In this document: piece by piece, positions 35,677 through 44,037 of the stretch
Layout: every line of letters starts with the position of its first letter
Numbering within the stretch: the stretch's first letter is position 1
Assembly: GCF_032716425.1 (NCBI RefSeq)
Contig: NZ_CP090420.1
Coordinates: forward strand, 558,001 to 622,000
Length of the DNA: 64,000 nt
DNA from: Pseudoalteromonas sp. N1230-9
GTDB taxonomy: Bacteria; Pseudomonadota; Gammaproteobacteria; Enterobacterales; Alteromonadaceae
Reading direction: 5' to 3'
Translations under genes and position numbers: made by a program
The notes under the pieces: model-generated
Database searches by the model: none
What the model was told of the DNA's origin: nothing
Seen by the model: the letters and a program-made list of their open reading frames with translations, nothing else

Positions 35677-38217
35677 ATGACAACACATTCTTTTAACTTA
35701 CTTGCCGTAGCGGTGAGTTTAGCGCTGACCGCGACTTCTACGCAGGCTCAAGAAGCACAGGGTACAAAAGCCGATAAAAATATAGAGCAAATATCAGTGC
35801 TTGGTTCGCGAGTGGCTAATCGGACTGCTACAGAGTCTTCATCTCCGATTGATTTAATTGATGCTGATACATTAAACAAAGGGGGCTTCACTGAGCTTGG
35901 TCAAAGCTTACAAGCAACCGCACCATCTTTTAACTTTTCTCGTACTCAGGTGTCTGACGGATCAGACTTATTTAGGCCGGCTACATTGCGTGGTTTGCAA
36001 CCAGATCAAACGCTTGTGCTTATAAACGGCAAACGCCGTCATAATCAGTCTATTTTTGGTTTAAATGGTACTGTCGGCGCGGGTGCCGCTGGTACTGATA
36101 TGAATGCGATTCCACTGACAGCCCTAAAAGGGGTTGAGGTACTTCGAGATGGTGCTGCTGCACAGTATGGATCAGATGCTATTGCAGGGGTTATCAACTT
36201 ATCGCTAAATGATTCGACGGGGATAACTACAGGGTATGTGCAAGCAGGAAGTACAGGCGAAGGCGACGGCGATACAATATCGATTGGTTTAAATCGTGGT
36301 TTTGATTTAGGCGACGAAGGGGGTTTTATTAACTTTTCAGCCGAATATCGAGATGCTGACGGCACTAACCGAGCACAGCGAGACACAGGGGGAGCTTTAG
36401 GCGAGCCAGCAGGGGCTTTATCTGATGATGTACGTTGGGGACAAGGTAATGCTGACAGCGAATTTACATCGTTATTCTATAATATGGCTTTGCCGCTAGG
36501 CGATATTGAGCTGTATTCATTTGGCGGTTATTCAAATAGAACTGCATTAGGCAATGGTTTTTACCGTAATTACAACGAAGCCGCCAAAAATGTAGTGCAA
36601 GTATACAGTGATGGCTTTTTGCCACGTATTGATAATGAAGCTGAAGATATCTCGGTAGCCTTAGGGTTCCGTGGTGAGCTGAATACAGATTGGAGCTATG
36701 ACCTATCAGCTGTGTATGGTGAAAATAGCTATGACTTTACGTCAAAAAATACCATAAATGCTTCTTATGCTGCTGAGTATGTAGCGAATAACCCCGATGC
36801 AAGTGATGCAGATATTGCCGCAAATGCGGGCCCAACAGGTGGTTATTCTGGTGGTTTTAGATTTGATCAAACCACCGTTAATGCCGATTTAAACGGTATT
36901 TTAGATATTGGTCGTAGTGAGCCTGTTTATGTATCGGTAGGTGCTGAATACCGAAAAGAGAATTATCAAATAGTGCCTGGCGAAGCAGCCTCATACGCAT
37001 GCGGCTTAGCGAACACCGATACTTCATATCCTGCGGTCAATGATGAGGGGGTATTTGCTGAGTGTGGTTTTCAAGCTTATAACGGTTTACGTCCAGAAGC
37101 GTCAAACAAAGAAAGCCGCCACAGCTACGCTTTTTATGTAAATGCTGAAACCTTAATTACCGATGCGTGGCAAGTCAGTACCGCACTTCGTTATGAAGAC
37201 TTCTCTGATGCAGGTGATGATATCATTGGTAAGCTGGCAACTCGATATGAAATTACAGACGACTTTGCCGTTCGTGGAGCGATTTCATCAGGGTTTAGAG
37301 CACCATCATTACAACAAAGTGCATACACTGCCTACACCACTAACCTAGGTGCTGGTGGTGTGTTGTTACAATCGTTCACTGCAACGGCGGGGTCTGATTT
37401 CCCTTCAGCACTCGGCGTGGATAATTTAGGTCTTGAAAGCTCTGAAAATTTAAGTGCAGGCTTTGTATATAACGTAAGTAGTGAATTATCGTTAACGGTT
37501 GATTTCTATCATGTTGAAATTAAAGACCGCATTACGTTAGGCAGCTTGATGTCGGCAAATGATGTGGCGTTTAGTCCAGAAGCTGTCGCTGCGCTAAATG
37601 CAACGGGTGCTCAGCAAGCTAATTACTTCTCAAACTCTGTTGATTCAACGACCAAAGGGGTGGATATTATTGCCTCTTACCGCACTGATTTGTACGAAGG
37701 TAACTTCTCTGCGACTTTTGCAGGTAATTTAAATGACACAGAAATTGATGATGTTAATGCGCCAGAAGGGATCCCTGATTCAGTTGCTCTTGATAACTTA
37801 CAACGTAGCTTTTTAACTGATGGACAACCGGGTGAGCGCGCAACACTTACTTTTGAGTATGATCGCGGTGATTTCAATAGCATGGTGCGTTTCAATTATT
37901 ACGGCGAAACGGATGTTAAATACTTTGGTAATGATCACATAGGTCTACCTGATGAGCTATCGCCAACAGGCAAGTTCAAAGATACCAGCACTGTTGAATC
38001 AGCTGTATTAGTTGATGTTAATGTTGGCTATCAATTGACCGATGAACTGATGCTATCGGCAGGTATTGATAATATTTTTGATGTAACACCTGATGAGTTA
38101 GGTGAAGACGAGGTGCTTGATTTTATTACTAATAAAGCTTTTAAGTATCCTGTTCGTGCTTTACCTTATGGTTTTGATGGCATGACTTATTACGCAAAAC
38201 TGAGCTTTAGCTTTTAA
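35677..38217 (+). CDS. TonB-dependent receptor
   Basis: An 846-residue outer-membrane receptor with a signal peptide ending at STQAQ (about residue 24). The plug domain shows IEQISVLGSRVANRTATESS, GFTELGQSLQATAPSFNFSR, RGLQPDQTLVLINGKRRH and VEVLRDGAAAQYGSDAIAGV. The long barrel ends in YYAKLSFSF, with the terminal Phe needed for barrel assembly. The substrate is unknown; the plug type is that of receptors for iron complexes, vitamins or small carbohydrates. It has its own promoter region with an inverted repeat and an own terminator, so it is a single-gene unit. Confidence 0.92.
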   Translation: MTTHSFNLLAVAVSLALTATSTQAQEAQGTKADKNIEQISVLGSRVANRTATESSSPIDLIDADTLNKGGFTELGQSLQATAPSFNFSRTQVSDGSDLFRPATLRGLQPDQTLVLINGKRRHNQSIFGLNGTVGAGAAGTDMNAIPLTALKGVEVLRDGAAAQYGSDAIAGVINLSLNDSTGITTGYVQAGSTGEGDGDTISIGLNRGFDLGDEGGFINFSAEYRDADGTNRAQRDTGGALGEPAGALSDDVRWGQGNADSEFTSLFYNMALPLGDIELYSFGGYSNRTALGNGFYRNYNEAAKNVVQVYSDGFLPRIDNEAEDISVALGFRGELNTDWSYDLSAVYGENSYDFTSKNTINASYAAEYVANNPDASDADIAANAGPTGGYSGGFRFDQTTVNADLNGILDIGRSEPVYVSVGAEYRKENYQIVPGEAASYACGLANTDTSYPAVNDEGVFAECGFQAYNGLRPEASNKESRHSYAFYVNAETLITDAWQVSTALRYEDFSDAGDDIIGKLATRYEITDDFAVRGAISSGFRAPSLQQSAYTAYTTNLGAGGVLLQSFTATAGSDFPSALGVDNLGLESSENLSAGFVYNVSSELSLTVDFYHVEIKDRITLGSLMSANDVAFSPEAVAALNATGAQQANYFSNSVDSTTKGVDIIASYRTDLYEGNFSATFAGNLNDTEIDDVNAPEGIPDSVALDNLQRSFLTDGQPGERATLTFEYDRGDFNSMVRFNYYGETDVKYFGNDHIGLPDELSPTGKFKDTSTVESAVLVDVNVGYQLTDELMLSAGIDNIFDVTPDELGEDEVLDFITNKAFKYPVRALPYGFDGMTYYAKLSFSF

Positions 38218-38244
38218 CGCAATCAAGCTGCAATTTTAAAACTT

Positions 38245-38270
38245 AAAATAGCGCCATTTGGCGCTATTTT
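38245..38270 (+). terminator. Rho-independent terminator after the TonB receptor
   Basis: AAAATAGCGCC and GGCGCTATTTT pair around ATTT, an 11-bp perfect stem ending in TTTT, 28 bases after the stop codon. Confidence 0.85.
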
Positions 38271-38350
38271 CATTCCTAAATCTAAACAGATGCAAAAGCT
38301 GCACCATGCACTTTTACAAAACGTAATAAGGAAAGGTTGCACAATGATAA

Positions 38351-38393
38351 TTGTAAAAAACGACAAGTGTCACTATAATGAATGACAGATGTC
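38351..38393 (+). promoter_or_regulatory. Promoter and double operator of the Xre-RES operon
   Basis: A sigma70-type promoter is readable: TTGTAA (38351-38356), a 17-base spacer and TATAAT (38374-38379). Two copies of the dyad GACAnnTGTC flank the -10 box, GACAAGTGTC at 38362-38371 in the spacer and GACAGATGTC at 38384-38393 over the expected start site. Their starts are 22 bases apart, about two helical turns. This is the arrangement expected for autorepression by the antitoxin. Confidence 0.7.
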
Positions 38394-38413
38394 GATTTTC
38401 GGCGAGGTGAAAT

Positions 38414-38848
38414 ATGAATGTGATTGAAACAGATTACCTAGGTGTTGTTACCGATGGCAGAGTGACCGTTCACTCTAATACAATAGATGAAATCAATGTT
38501 GCCACGCAGGGGGTGACAGTCAGTGCTATTAAATCTCTTGGTAAAGAGCTAAATTGGGATGCTAATATTCTAGCGACTTCAATAGGCACAACGACGCGTA
38601 CTCTTGAGCGTTATAGCAAAGACAGAAAACGCCTTAATGCTAAGCTAAGTGAAAACGCCTTAGAGGTTGCACGTATTTCTTCACAAGGTATAGCCTATTT
38701 TGGTGATGTTAAACGATGGAATGAATGGCTTAGTACTCCTAACATTCAGTTTGCTAATCAAGAGCCGAAATCGGTGATTCATACCATTCGCGGTCGAGCG
38801 CTGATTAAGCGTGTTATTTTAGGGCTTGAGTATGGGTTTACTGCTTAA
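38414..38848 (+). CDS. Xre/ParS-type antitoxin with DUF2384 domain
   Basis: A 144-residue antitoxin of the Xre-RES system. The N-terminal helical domain contains an Xre-like helix-turn-helix (LATSIGTTTRTLERYSKDRK). The C-terminal part is the DUF2384/MbcA-ParS-Xre toxin-binding domain, with the FGDVKRWNEWLSTPN signature and the IHTIRGRALIKRVILGLEYG end. It neutralises the RES toxin and should bind the double operator just upstream. GGCGAGGTG precedes the ATG. The stop overlaps the toxin start (TAATG). Confidence 0.92.
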   Translation: MNVIETDYLGVVTDGRVTVHSNTIDEINVATQGVTVSAIKSLGKELNWDANILATSIGTTTRTLERYSKDRKRLNAKLSENALEVARISSQGIAYFGDVKRWNEWLSTPNIQFANQEPKSVIHTIRGRALIKRVILGLEYGFTA

Positions 38849-39321
38849 TGATTTGTTATCGGATCGCACCTAAAGTACATAACGACCTAACTAACGCGTT
38901 ATCTGGATTAGGTGGCTTGTATGCGCAGGGACGGTGGCATTTTGTTGGTAAGCCAATTGTGTATACCGCCAGCTCACGATCACTGGCAATGCTTGAACGT
39001 TTAGTGAATGACACAACGGATATTTTAAGTAAAAACCTGAGTATCACAACGATTCAAATACCCGATGACCTAAAAGTTATCAGGTTAGTTGCTTCAGAGC
39101 TGCCAAAAGCATGGGATGATCACCCTTATATTGCTGATACTCAGGCGTTAGGCTCTAATTGGCTTGCTTCGATGGAGGCCGCGGTGCTTCAAGTTCCCTC
39201 CAGTTTATGTCCAGACGAATATAACTTTTTAATAAACCCACTACATAAAGATATCAGTCGTATTCAAAGCATTGATTGTCAAAACTTTCTTTACCCTAAT
39301 CGGCTAGCCGCAAAACTTTGA
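38848..39321 (+). CDS. RES-domain NAD+-degrading toxin
   Basis: A 157-residue toxin with the RES fold: CYRIAPK at the start, GRWHFVGKPIVYTASSRSLA, and the late SSLCPDEYNFLINPLHKD. RES toxins (for example MbcT) cleave NAD+ using an ADP-ribosyltransferase-like site that includes Arg, Tyr and Glu/Ser residues; the Arg and Tyr positions are present. The Glu of the usual ENNFLINP is Asp-Glu here, so the site seems intact. It is translationally coupled to the antitoxin by one overlapping base. Confidence 0.92.
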   Translation: MICYRIAPKVHNDLTNALSGLGGLYAQGRWHFVGKPIVYTASSRSLAMLERLVNDTTDILSKNLSITTIQIPDDLKVIRLVASELPKAWDDHPYIADTQALGSNWLASMEAAVLQVPSSLCPDEYNFLINPLHKDISRIQSIDCQNFLYPNRLAAKL

Positions 39322-39341
39322 GGTTACTTTAAGTAGCACTA

Positions 39342-39475
39342 TTAATTTGGTTTATTAACATCAACTTTTTCACGTTCTTTTTGCTGTTCACTGAGAAGCT
39401 TAACTATATTAGATTTTCCTTTCATTTTTTTAATTCTTTAAGAGATAACCTTACTTTTCCTGATTGTTTTTTCAT
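39342..39475 (-). pseudogene. Possible second, frameshifted BrnA-like antitoxin fragment
   Basis: Two short frames overlap as ATGA: 17 codons from 39475 (after AAGGAAATAA) and 27 codons from 39425 to 39342. The junction is a run of seven A. Removing the shift would give a 44-residue protein starting MKKQSGKVRLSLKELKK and continuing MKGKSNIVKLLSEQQKE. That pattern resembles the beginning of BrnA-type antitoxins and of the adjacent BrnA-like gene (both have xRLSLxxxxK followed by a Ser-Asn/Lys segment). It may be a decayed antitoxin copy; chance frames are possible. Confidence 0.35.
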
Positions 39476-39476
39476 T

Positions 39477-39656
39477 TTATTTCCTTGATAAGTTAAACTC
39501 TGCTAATTCTTCATCCGTTAGCTCATAAAGATCTGGATCATCAGCTATTTGTTTTTGAATATCTTCTTCACTTGTATCGTTAAATTTCTTTGAATTAGAT
39601 AAGCTTCTCAATTTCCTAATTTGATTTAACGACAATCGCGTTATGTTATCGCTCAT
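39477..39656 (-). CDS. BrnA-like antitoxin, short form
   Basis: A 59-residue protein beginning MSDNITRLSLNQIRKLRSLS and ending in an acidic segment (IADDPDLYELTDEELAEF), as in the N-terminal half of BrnA antitoxins. The ribbon-helix-helix end found in full BrnA is missing, so it may be unable to bind DNA, or the family form is naturally short. The start at 39656 follows GAGGAC inside the end of the BrnT-like gene; the frame could also start at 39689. The gene overlaps the upstream toxin by 11 bases. Confidence 0.65.
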   Translation of the reverse strand: MSDNITRLSLNQIRKLRSLSNSKKFNDTSEEDIQKQIADDPDLYELTDEELAEFNLSRK

Positions 39657-39891
39657 TTTGAAGTCCTCTTGCAAATGTTCTTGATTCATATTGTAAAATT
39701 TCTTTTTTGTTAGCCCTACGAACAGAAATAAGCCTATTTATAGGCTTACCTAACTCGTAAACTCTAACAGTATAAACGACAAATAATATCCCAACAGGGC
39801 CCTTTCCTATTGTCTGGTAGCGAGGTTCTCCATAATTGTTTCTGATATCCCTTCTTTCTTGTCTGAGAGGGTCATCCCATTCAAACTCCAT
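39646..39891 (-). CDS. BrnT-like toxin with an internal N-terminal deletion
   Basis: An 81-residue BrnT-family protein. MEFEWD is the normal start, and RYQTIGKGPVGILFVVYTVR, then RLISVRRANKKEILQYE, is the normal core and end. The segment that usually links them (with N..KHGVSFEEA, about 20 residues) is absent, and the frame jumps directly from MEFEWD to DPLRQERRD. BrnT is an RNase toxin that blocks translation. The deletion keeps the frame, so the gene may be an inactive relic tolerated next to a short antitoxin. AGGAGGG precedes the ATG, a strong ribosome site. Confidence 0.7.
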   Translation of the reverse strand: MEFEWDDPLRQERRDIRNNYGEPRYQTIGKGPVGILFVVYTVRVYELGKPINRLISVRRANKKEILQYESRTFARGLQNER

Positions 39892-40139
39892 TACTCCCTC
39901 CTTAGAAAATTAATTTAGAAATGAAGATTATCACTTTACATCTGTATGAATATTGTACAAATGTGTCATGATTGTCACTACTGGTAGTTTTGATTGGACA
40001 AGAAAACAATAGATGGGTTGAAAAATAAAAAATCATCCTCAAGTTCGTTAAAGCAGTGAATAAAACAGAAATTTTTTAAAACCACTTGCGTAGCTTTAAA
40101 CCGTGTATATAATCGCGGCACTTTAAATAGGAGCAATAA

Positions 40140-40328
40140 ATGAGCAAAAAGAAACATAACCAAAGCCAAGTTGATACTGGTCGCGGTGTTATTAATGACA
40201 ATGTCTATGCGGCATTGGTCACTTCAAAATTATTTAAATCAAAGGTAGAAAAAGCTAAAAAAGGTAAAGGCGCTTACCAACGTAAGGCAAAACATGCAGG
40301 GCGAGAGTCCTATTTAATCGCTGCTTAG
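40140..40328 (+). CDS. arfA: Alternative ribosome-rescue factor ArfA
   Basis: A 62-residue basic protein matching ArfA (formerly YhdL), which binds stalled ribosomes and recruits RF2 when trans-translation fails. The core is conserved: INDNVYAAL, LFKSKVEKAKKGKGAY and QRKAKHAGRES. The N-terminal region differs from E. coli. E. coli ArfA mRNA is cut inside the reading frame; here the frame ends in a normal TAG shortly after the conserved core, and the intrinsic terminator lies 34 bases behind it. TAGGAGC precedes the ATG. It is transcribed alone. Confidence 0.9.
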   Translation: MSKKKHNQSQVDTGRGVINDNVYAALVTSKLFKSKVEKAKKGKGAYQRKAKHAGRESYLIAA

Positions 40329-40361
40329 ATTTTAGTTGTGATCAAATAGGATTTTTACAGA

Positions 40362-40390
40362 AAAGCAAACTGGCAAAGTTTGCTTTTTTT
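40362..40390 (+). terminator. Rho-independent terminator of arfA
   Basis: AAAGCAAAC and GTTTGCTTT pair around TGGCAAA and are followed by TTTT, 33 bases after the arfA stop. Confidence 0.85.
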
Positions 40391-40814
40391 ATACCTCAAA
40401 TTTGCTTCTAAGCTGAAAAGTGAACAGAGAAGAACAAAAAACACACAAAATTTTTATACATTTTTTTCTAAAAACTAGATTATTCGTTATATACCCAAAT
40501 AAGAAACGTATTTTATTTGCCATTGTAACCCGTTTCTCCCTGCCTTTAATTCAAAAACCCTGTGTTAATCATAGTTAGCAAGGTTAATTTGCTGTTAACT
40601 TTGTGTTCACTTTTTAGTTGTAGAATCCTCCCTCGGTTTCATTAAGAGTAAATGGATTCATTCTTTTTGGTTTGTAACTAAGCATTTTACGCCCAAAAGG
40701 ATTTGATTTTTACCTTTTATCGGTAATTTTAAGGTTGACCCATTTGTTTTTTGTGTTACTTTTAAGTTGGAAATGTAAAATAAATGTTATAACAACCTTG
40801 GGCGGAGGGAGCGA
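40391..40814 (+). promoter_or_regulatory. 424-bp leader region of the chitin cluster
   Basis: This AT-rich gap holds no gene. It must contain the promoter of the chitinase. A TTGACC at 40735-40740 with TACTTT 16 bases further (40757-40762) is a possible weak promoter. The end carries the GGAGGGAG ribosome site of the chitinase at 40805-40812. No clear operator was found. Confidence 0.35.
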
Positions 40815-43800
40815 ATGAGCTCACATCAATTTATAAAAAATGCCTTTAAGCTAAGTGCAATGTCACTTGGATTATATGGCTTTACAGCACAAGCTGCAGT
40901 TGATTGCAGTAATCTTGAAGTATGGCAACAAGGACAAACGCACGTTGGCGGTAGCCAAGTTCAGGCGAATAATAATGCCTATGAAGCCAAGTGGTGGACA
41001 CAGTCAAACCCCGTGGAGAATTCTGGCACAGATCAAGAGTGGCGTTTTTTGGGAGCTTGTGACAGCGTTGTCACTGATAACCAAGCTCCTCAAGTCACTA
41101 GCTTAACACCTGCTGATGGTTCTTTATTTAATAGTGGTGACAGCGTTGTCATTGGTGCGCAGGCGAGCGATGTCGATGGCAATGTCGCCAGTGTTGAGTT
41201 TTTTGTTGATAATGTTTCGGTTGCTGTTGTTAGTGCACCACCGTATTCAACTAACTGGCAAGCGGTTGCTGGTAGCCATGTTATAAGTGCTGTTGCAACG
41301 GACGATTTAGGTTTAGCATCGGCTGCCGTAGCTAACACGGTGAGTGTGTCGGATGTTGTGGACCCAACAAATCAAGCACCCACAGCCAGCATTGAATTTA
41401 GTGCTGTACCCAATGAAATTACCGTTGGCTCACAGCTTGTGTTTGCACTATCTGGCTCAGACAGTGATGGCCAAGTAACAGGACTTAGTTTGTCTGAAAA
41501 TGGCACCGCTGTTCACCAAGCTAATACTGCATCTTCAAGCTACACATGGCAGGCTACCGCTTTAGGTCAAGTTACTTTCATGTTAACGGTCACCGATAAC
41601 GAAGGTGCGACTGGCACAGCAACTAAAGTTGTTAATGTTGTTGAAGCAACTCCACCTGGTGCAGATTGTAAACCACAAGGCTTATATCAAACTCCAGGCG
41701 TAAATACGCCGTATTGTACTGTGTATGATGCAAATGGTCGTGAAAAAATGGGCGCAGATCACCCACGCCGTGTTATTGGCTACTTCACAAGCTGGCGAAA
41801 TGGTGCAAATGGTCAACCTAGTTACTTAGTAAACGATATTCCATGGGATAAGATCACGCACATTAACTATGCATTTGCTCATGTTGATGCTAACAACAAG
41901 GTATCAATTGGCGACCCTAATGCGCCTGGTAACCCTGCCACTAACATGACTTGGCCTGGTGTGTCCGGTGCAGAGATGGATCCAAGCTTTAGTTACTCAG
42001 GTCACTTTAATCTTCTCAACAAGTTTAAGAAACAACACCCAGATGTAAAAACATTGATTTCTGTTGGTGGTTGGGCCGAAACAGGTGGCTACTTTGGTGC
42101 TGATGGCACACGTGTTAATAGTGGTGGTTTTTACACTATGACAACGAATGCTGATGGTTCAATAAACCAAGCTGGTATTAACGCTTTCGCGAAAAGTGCA
42201 GTTGAGTTCATCGAAAAATATGGGTTTGACGGGGTTGATATTGATTATGAATACCCTTCATCAATGAATGACTCAGGTCATCCGGATGATTTCCCAATTT
42301 CGAATGCACGCCGTGCGGGTTTAAATGCATCGTACCGTGTTCTTATGGAAAAACTTCGTGAAGAACTTGATATTGCCGGCCAAAAAGCGGGTAAACATTA
42401 CTTACTAACAATTGCTTCTCCATCTTCAGGCTACTTGTTACGTGGTATGGAAACTTTCCAAAGTGTTAAGTACCTAGATTATGTGAACATTATGTCTTAC
42501 GACTTACACGGTGCATGGAACTCGCACGTGGGTCACAATGCTGCATTGTTTGATACAGGCCTTGATTCAGAGCTTGCGCAATGGGGGGTGTATACAACGG
42601 CAGAATTTGAAGGTATTGGTTACTTAAATACAGATTGGGCTGTACGTTATTTCCGCGGTGCAGTATCTGCGGGTCGTATCAACATTGGTATTCCGTATTA
42701 TACCCGTGGTTTCAAAGATGTATCTGGCGGTACAAATGGATTATGGGGACAAGCTGCACTGCCTGACCAATCTAAATGTGCTAAAGGAACAGGCGTTGGT
42801 GAGAAGAACAAATGTGGTAACGGAGCATTAGGTATCGATAACCTGTGGCATGATAAAAATGACGCTGGTGAAGAAATGCCTGCTGGCTCAAACCCACTAT
42901 GGCATGCTAAAAACTTAGAAAACGGTATTAACCCGTCTTATCTTGAAATCTATGGTTTAACACCAAGTACTGATCCAAATGATGTATTAACAGGCACTTA
43001 TACACGTCATTACGACAATGTGGCTGTGGCTCCATGGTTATGGAATGCAGATAAAAAAGTATTCTTATCAATCGAAGATGAGCAATCAATGGCAACCAAA
43101 GTTGATTACGTTATCAACAACGGCCTTGGTGGCATCATGTTCTGGGAGCTTGCTGGTGACTTTGATTATGACTCAGCAAAAGGTGAGTACTTCATGGGTT
43201 CAAGCCTAACAACACTTGCTTACAATAAGTTTAATCAAAGTGGTGTTGCGTATGACACGCATCAAGGTAACGTTAATTTCACTGTACCGAGTGAAGCGGT
43301 TGATGTCAGCTTTACAGTGAAAGACTTCCCAATTGGTGATGATAACTACCCAATTTCGCCTACATTCTCATTCACCAACAATTCAAATATTGATTTAAGC
43401 GGTGCGAAAATCAGTTTTGATGTACCTGTATCTACATCAGCTATTTTCAAATCAAATTGGAATGCTCAAGAAAAACTGGGTATGGCTGTGGATGTGAATG
43501 GCTCGAATGCAGCTGGTAATAACATTGGTGGCTATGAAAATGAGTTCCATCGTTTTTCTATCACGCTTACAAATGAGTGGGGCGGTATCGAAAAAGCCTT
43601 TAATACAGGCCAAACCGTAAATGCCCAAGTGATGTATTACATGCCAATTACTGGCCCAAGCAACTTCACGATTGAAAAGGGCGGTAAAACATACGCGTTC
43701 AAATATGAGTACCCAATGCTACCAGATGCCGTTCCTGGCACGCCAAATTCAGGCAGTGACACAGGCGGTAACACTGGTGGAAATGGTGCGACATGTGAAG

Positions 43801-43982
43801 GTGTTGATGTAACAAGTATCCCTGTTTATCCAAACTGGCCGCAAACGGATTGGGCAGGTAACCCAACTCATGCTCTAGGCGGCGATCTTATGAATCACAA
43901 CAATGTGGTTTACGAAGCAAAGTGGTGGACAAGCGCAGAGCCAGGCACAACAGCTGACTGGACAGTGAGTTGCACACTTTAA
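40815..43982 (+). CDS. Secreted multi-domain GH18 chitinase (ChiC-like)
   Basis: A 1055-residue enzyme. In order: signal peptide (cleavage near AQAA, residue 28); a CBM5/12-like chitin-binding module (VWQQGQTHVGG, AYEAKWWTQ; 30-80); two Ig/PKD-like domains (about 95-185 and 190-280); the GH18 barrel (about 310-820) with DGVDIDYEYP, D472 to E479 as DxDxE acid; a ChiC-type beta domain (about 825-975); a Gly/Asn linker; and a C-terminal CBM5/12 module (VVYEAKWWTS). It hydrolyses beta-1,4 links in chitin outside the cell. The GGAGGGAG ribosome site is strong. It heads a three-gene cluster with an LPMO and a second chitinase. I do not assign a symbol because the name differs among species. Confidence 0.95.
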   Translation: MSSHQFIKNAFKLSAMSLGLYGFTAQAAVDCSNLEVWQQGQTHVGGSQVQANNNAYEAKWWTQSNPVENSGTDQEWRFLGACDSVVTDNQAPQVTSLTPADGSLFNSGDSVVIGAQASDVDGNVASVEFFVDNVSVAVVSAPPYSTNWQAVAGSHVISAVATDDLGLASAAVANTVSVSDVVDPTNQAPTASIEFSAVPNEITVGSQLVFALSGSDSDGQVTGLSLSENGTAVHQANTASSSYTWQATALGQVTFMLTVTDNEGATGTATKVVNVVEATPPGADCKPQGLYQTPGVNTPYCTVYDANGREKMGADHPRRVIGYFTSWRNGANGQPSYLVNDIPWDKITHINYAFAHVDANNKVSIGDPNAPGNPATNMTWPGVSGAEMDPSFSYSGHFNLLNKFKKQHPDVKTLISVGGWAETGGYFGADGTRVNSGGFYTMTTNADGSINQAGINAFAKSAVEFIEKYGFDGVDIDYEYPSSMNDSGHPDDFPISNARRAGLNASYRVLMEKLREELDIAGQKAGKHYLLTIASPSSGYLLRGMETFQSVKYLDYVNIMSYDLHGAWNSHVGHNAALFDTGLDSELAQWGVYTTAEFEGIGYLNTDWAVRYFRGAVSAGRINIGIPYYTRGFKDVSGGTNGLWGQAALPDQSKCAKGTGVGEKNKCGNGALGIDNLWHDKNDAGEEMPAGSNPLWHAKNLENGINPSYLEIYGLTPSTDPNDVLTGTYTRHYDNVAVAPWLWNADKKVFLSIEDEQSMATKVDYVINNGLGGIMFWELAGDFDYDSAKGEYFMGSSLTTLAYNKFNQSGVAYDTHQGNVNFTVPSEAVDVSFTVKDFPIGDDNYPISPTFSFTNNSNIDLSGAKISFDVPVSTSAIFKSNWNAQEKLGMAVDVNGSNAAGNNIGGYENEFHRFSITLTNEWGGIEKAFNTGQTVNAQVMYYMPITGPSNFTIEKGGKTYAFKYEYPMLPDAVPGTPNSGSDTGGNTGGNGATCEGVDVTSIPVYPNWPQTDWAGNPTHALGGDLMNHNNVVYEAKWWTSAEPGTTADWTVSCTL

Positions 43983-43991
43983 CTCAATAAA

Positions 43992-44014
43992 GCGGAGCAA
44001 GGAGATTGCTCCGC
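43992..44014 (+). promoter_or_regulatory. Strong hairpin between chitinase and LPMO genes
   Basis: GCGGAGCAA and TTGCTCCGC form a perfect 9-bp GC-rich stem around GGAGA ten bases after the chitinase stop, without a T-run. It is more likely an mRNA-stability element or partial attenuator than a full terminator. Confidence 0.5.
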
Positions 44015-44037
44015 GTTTCTACAGCGAGAACACAACA

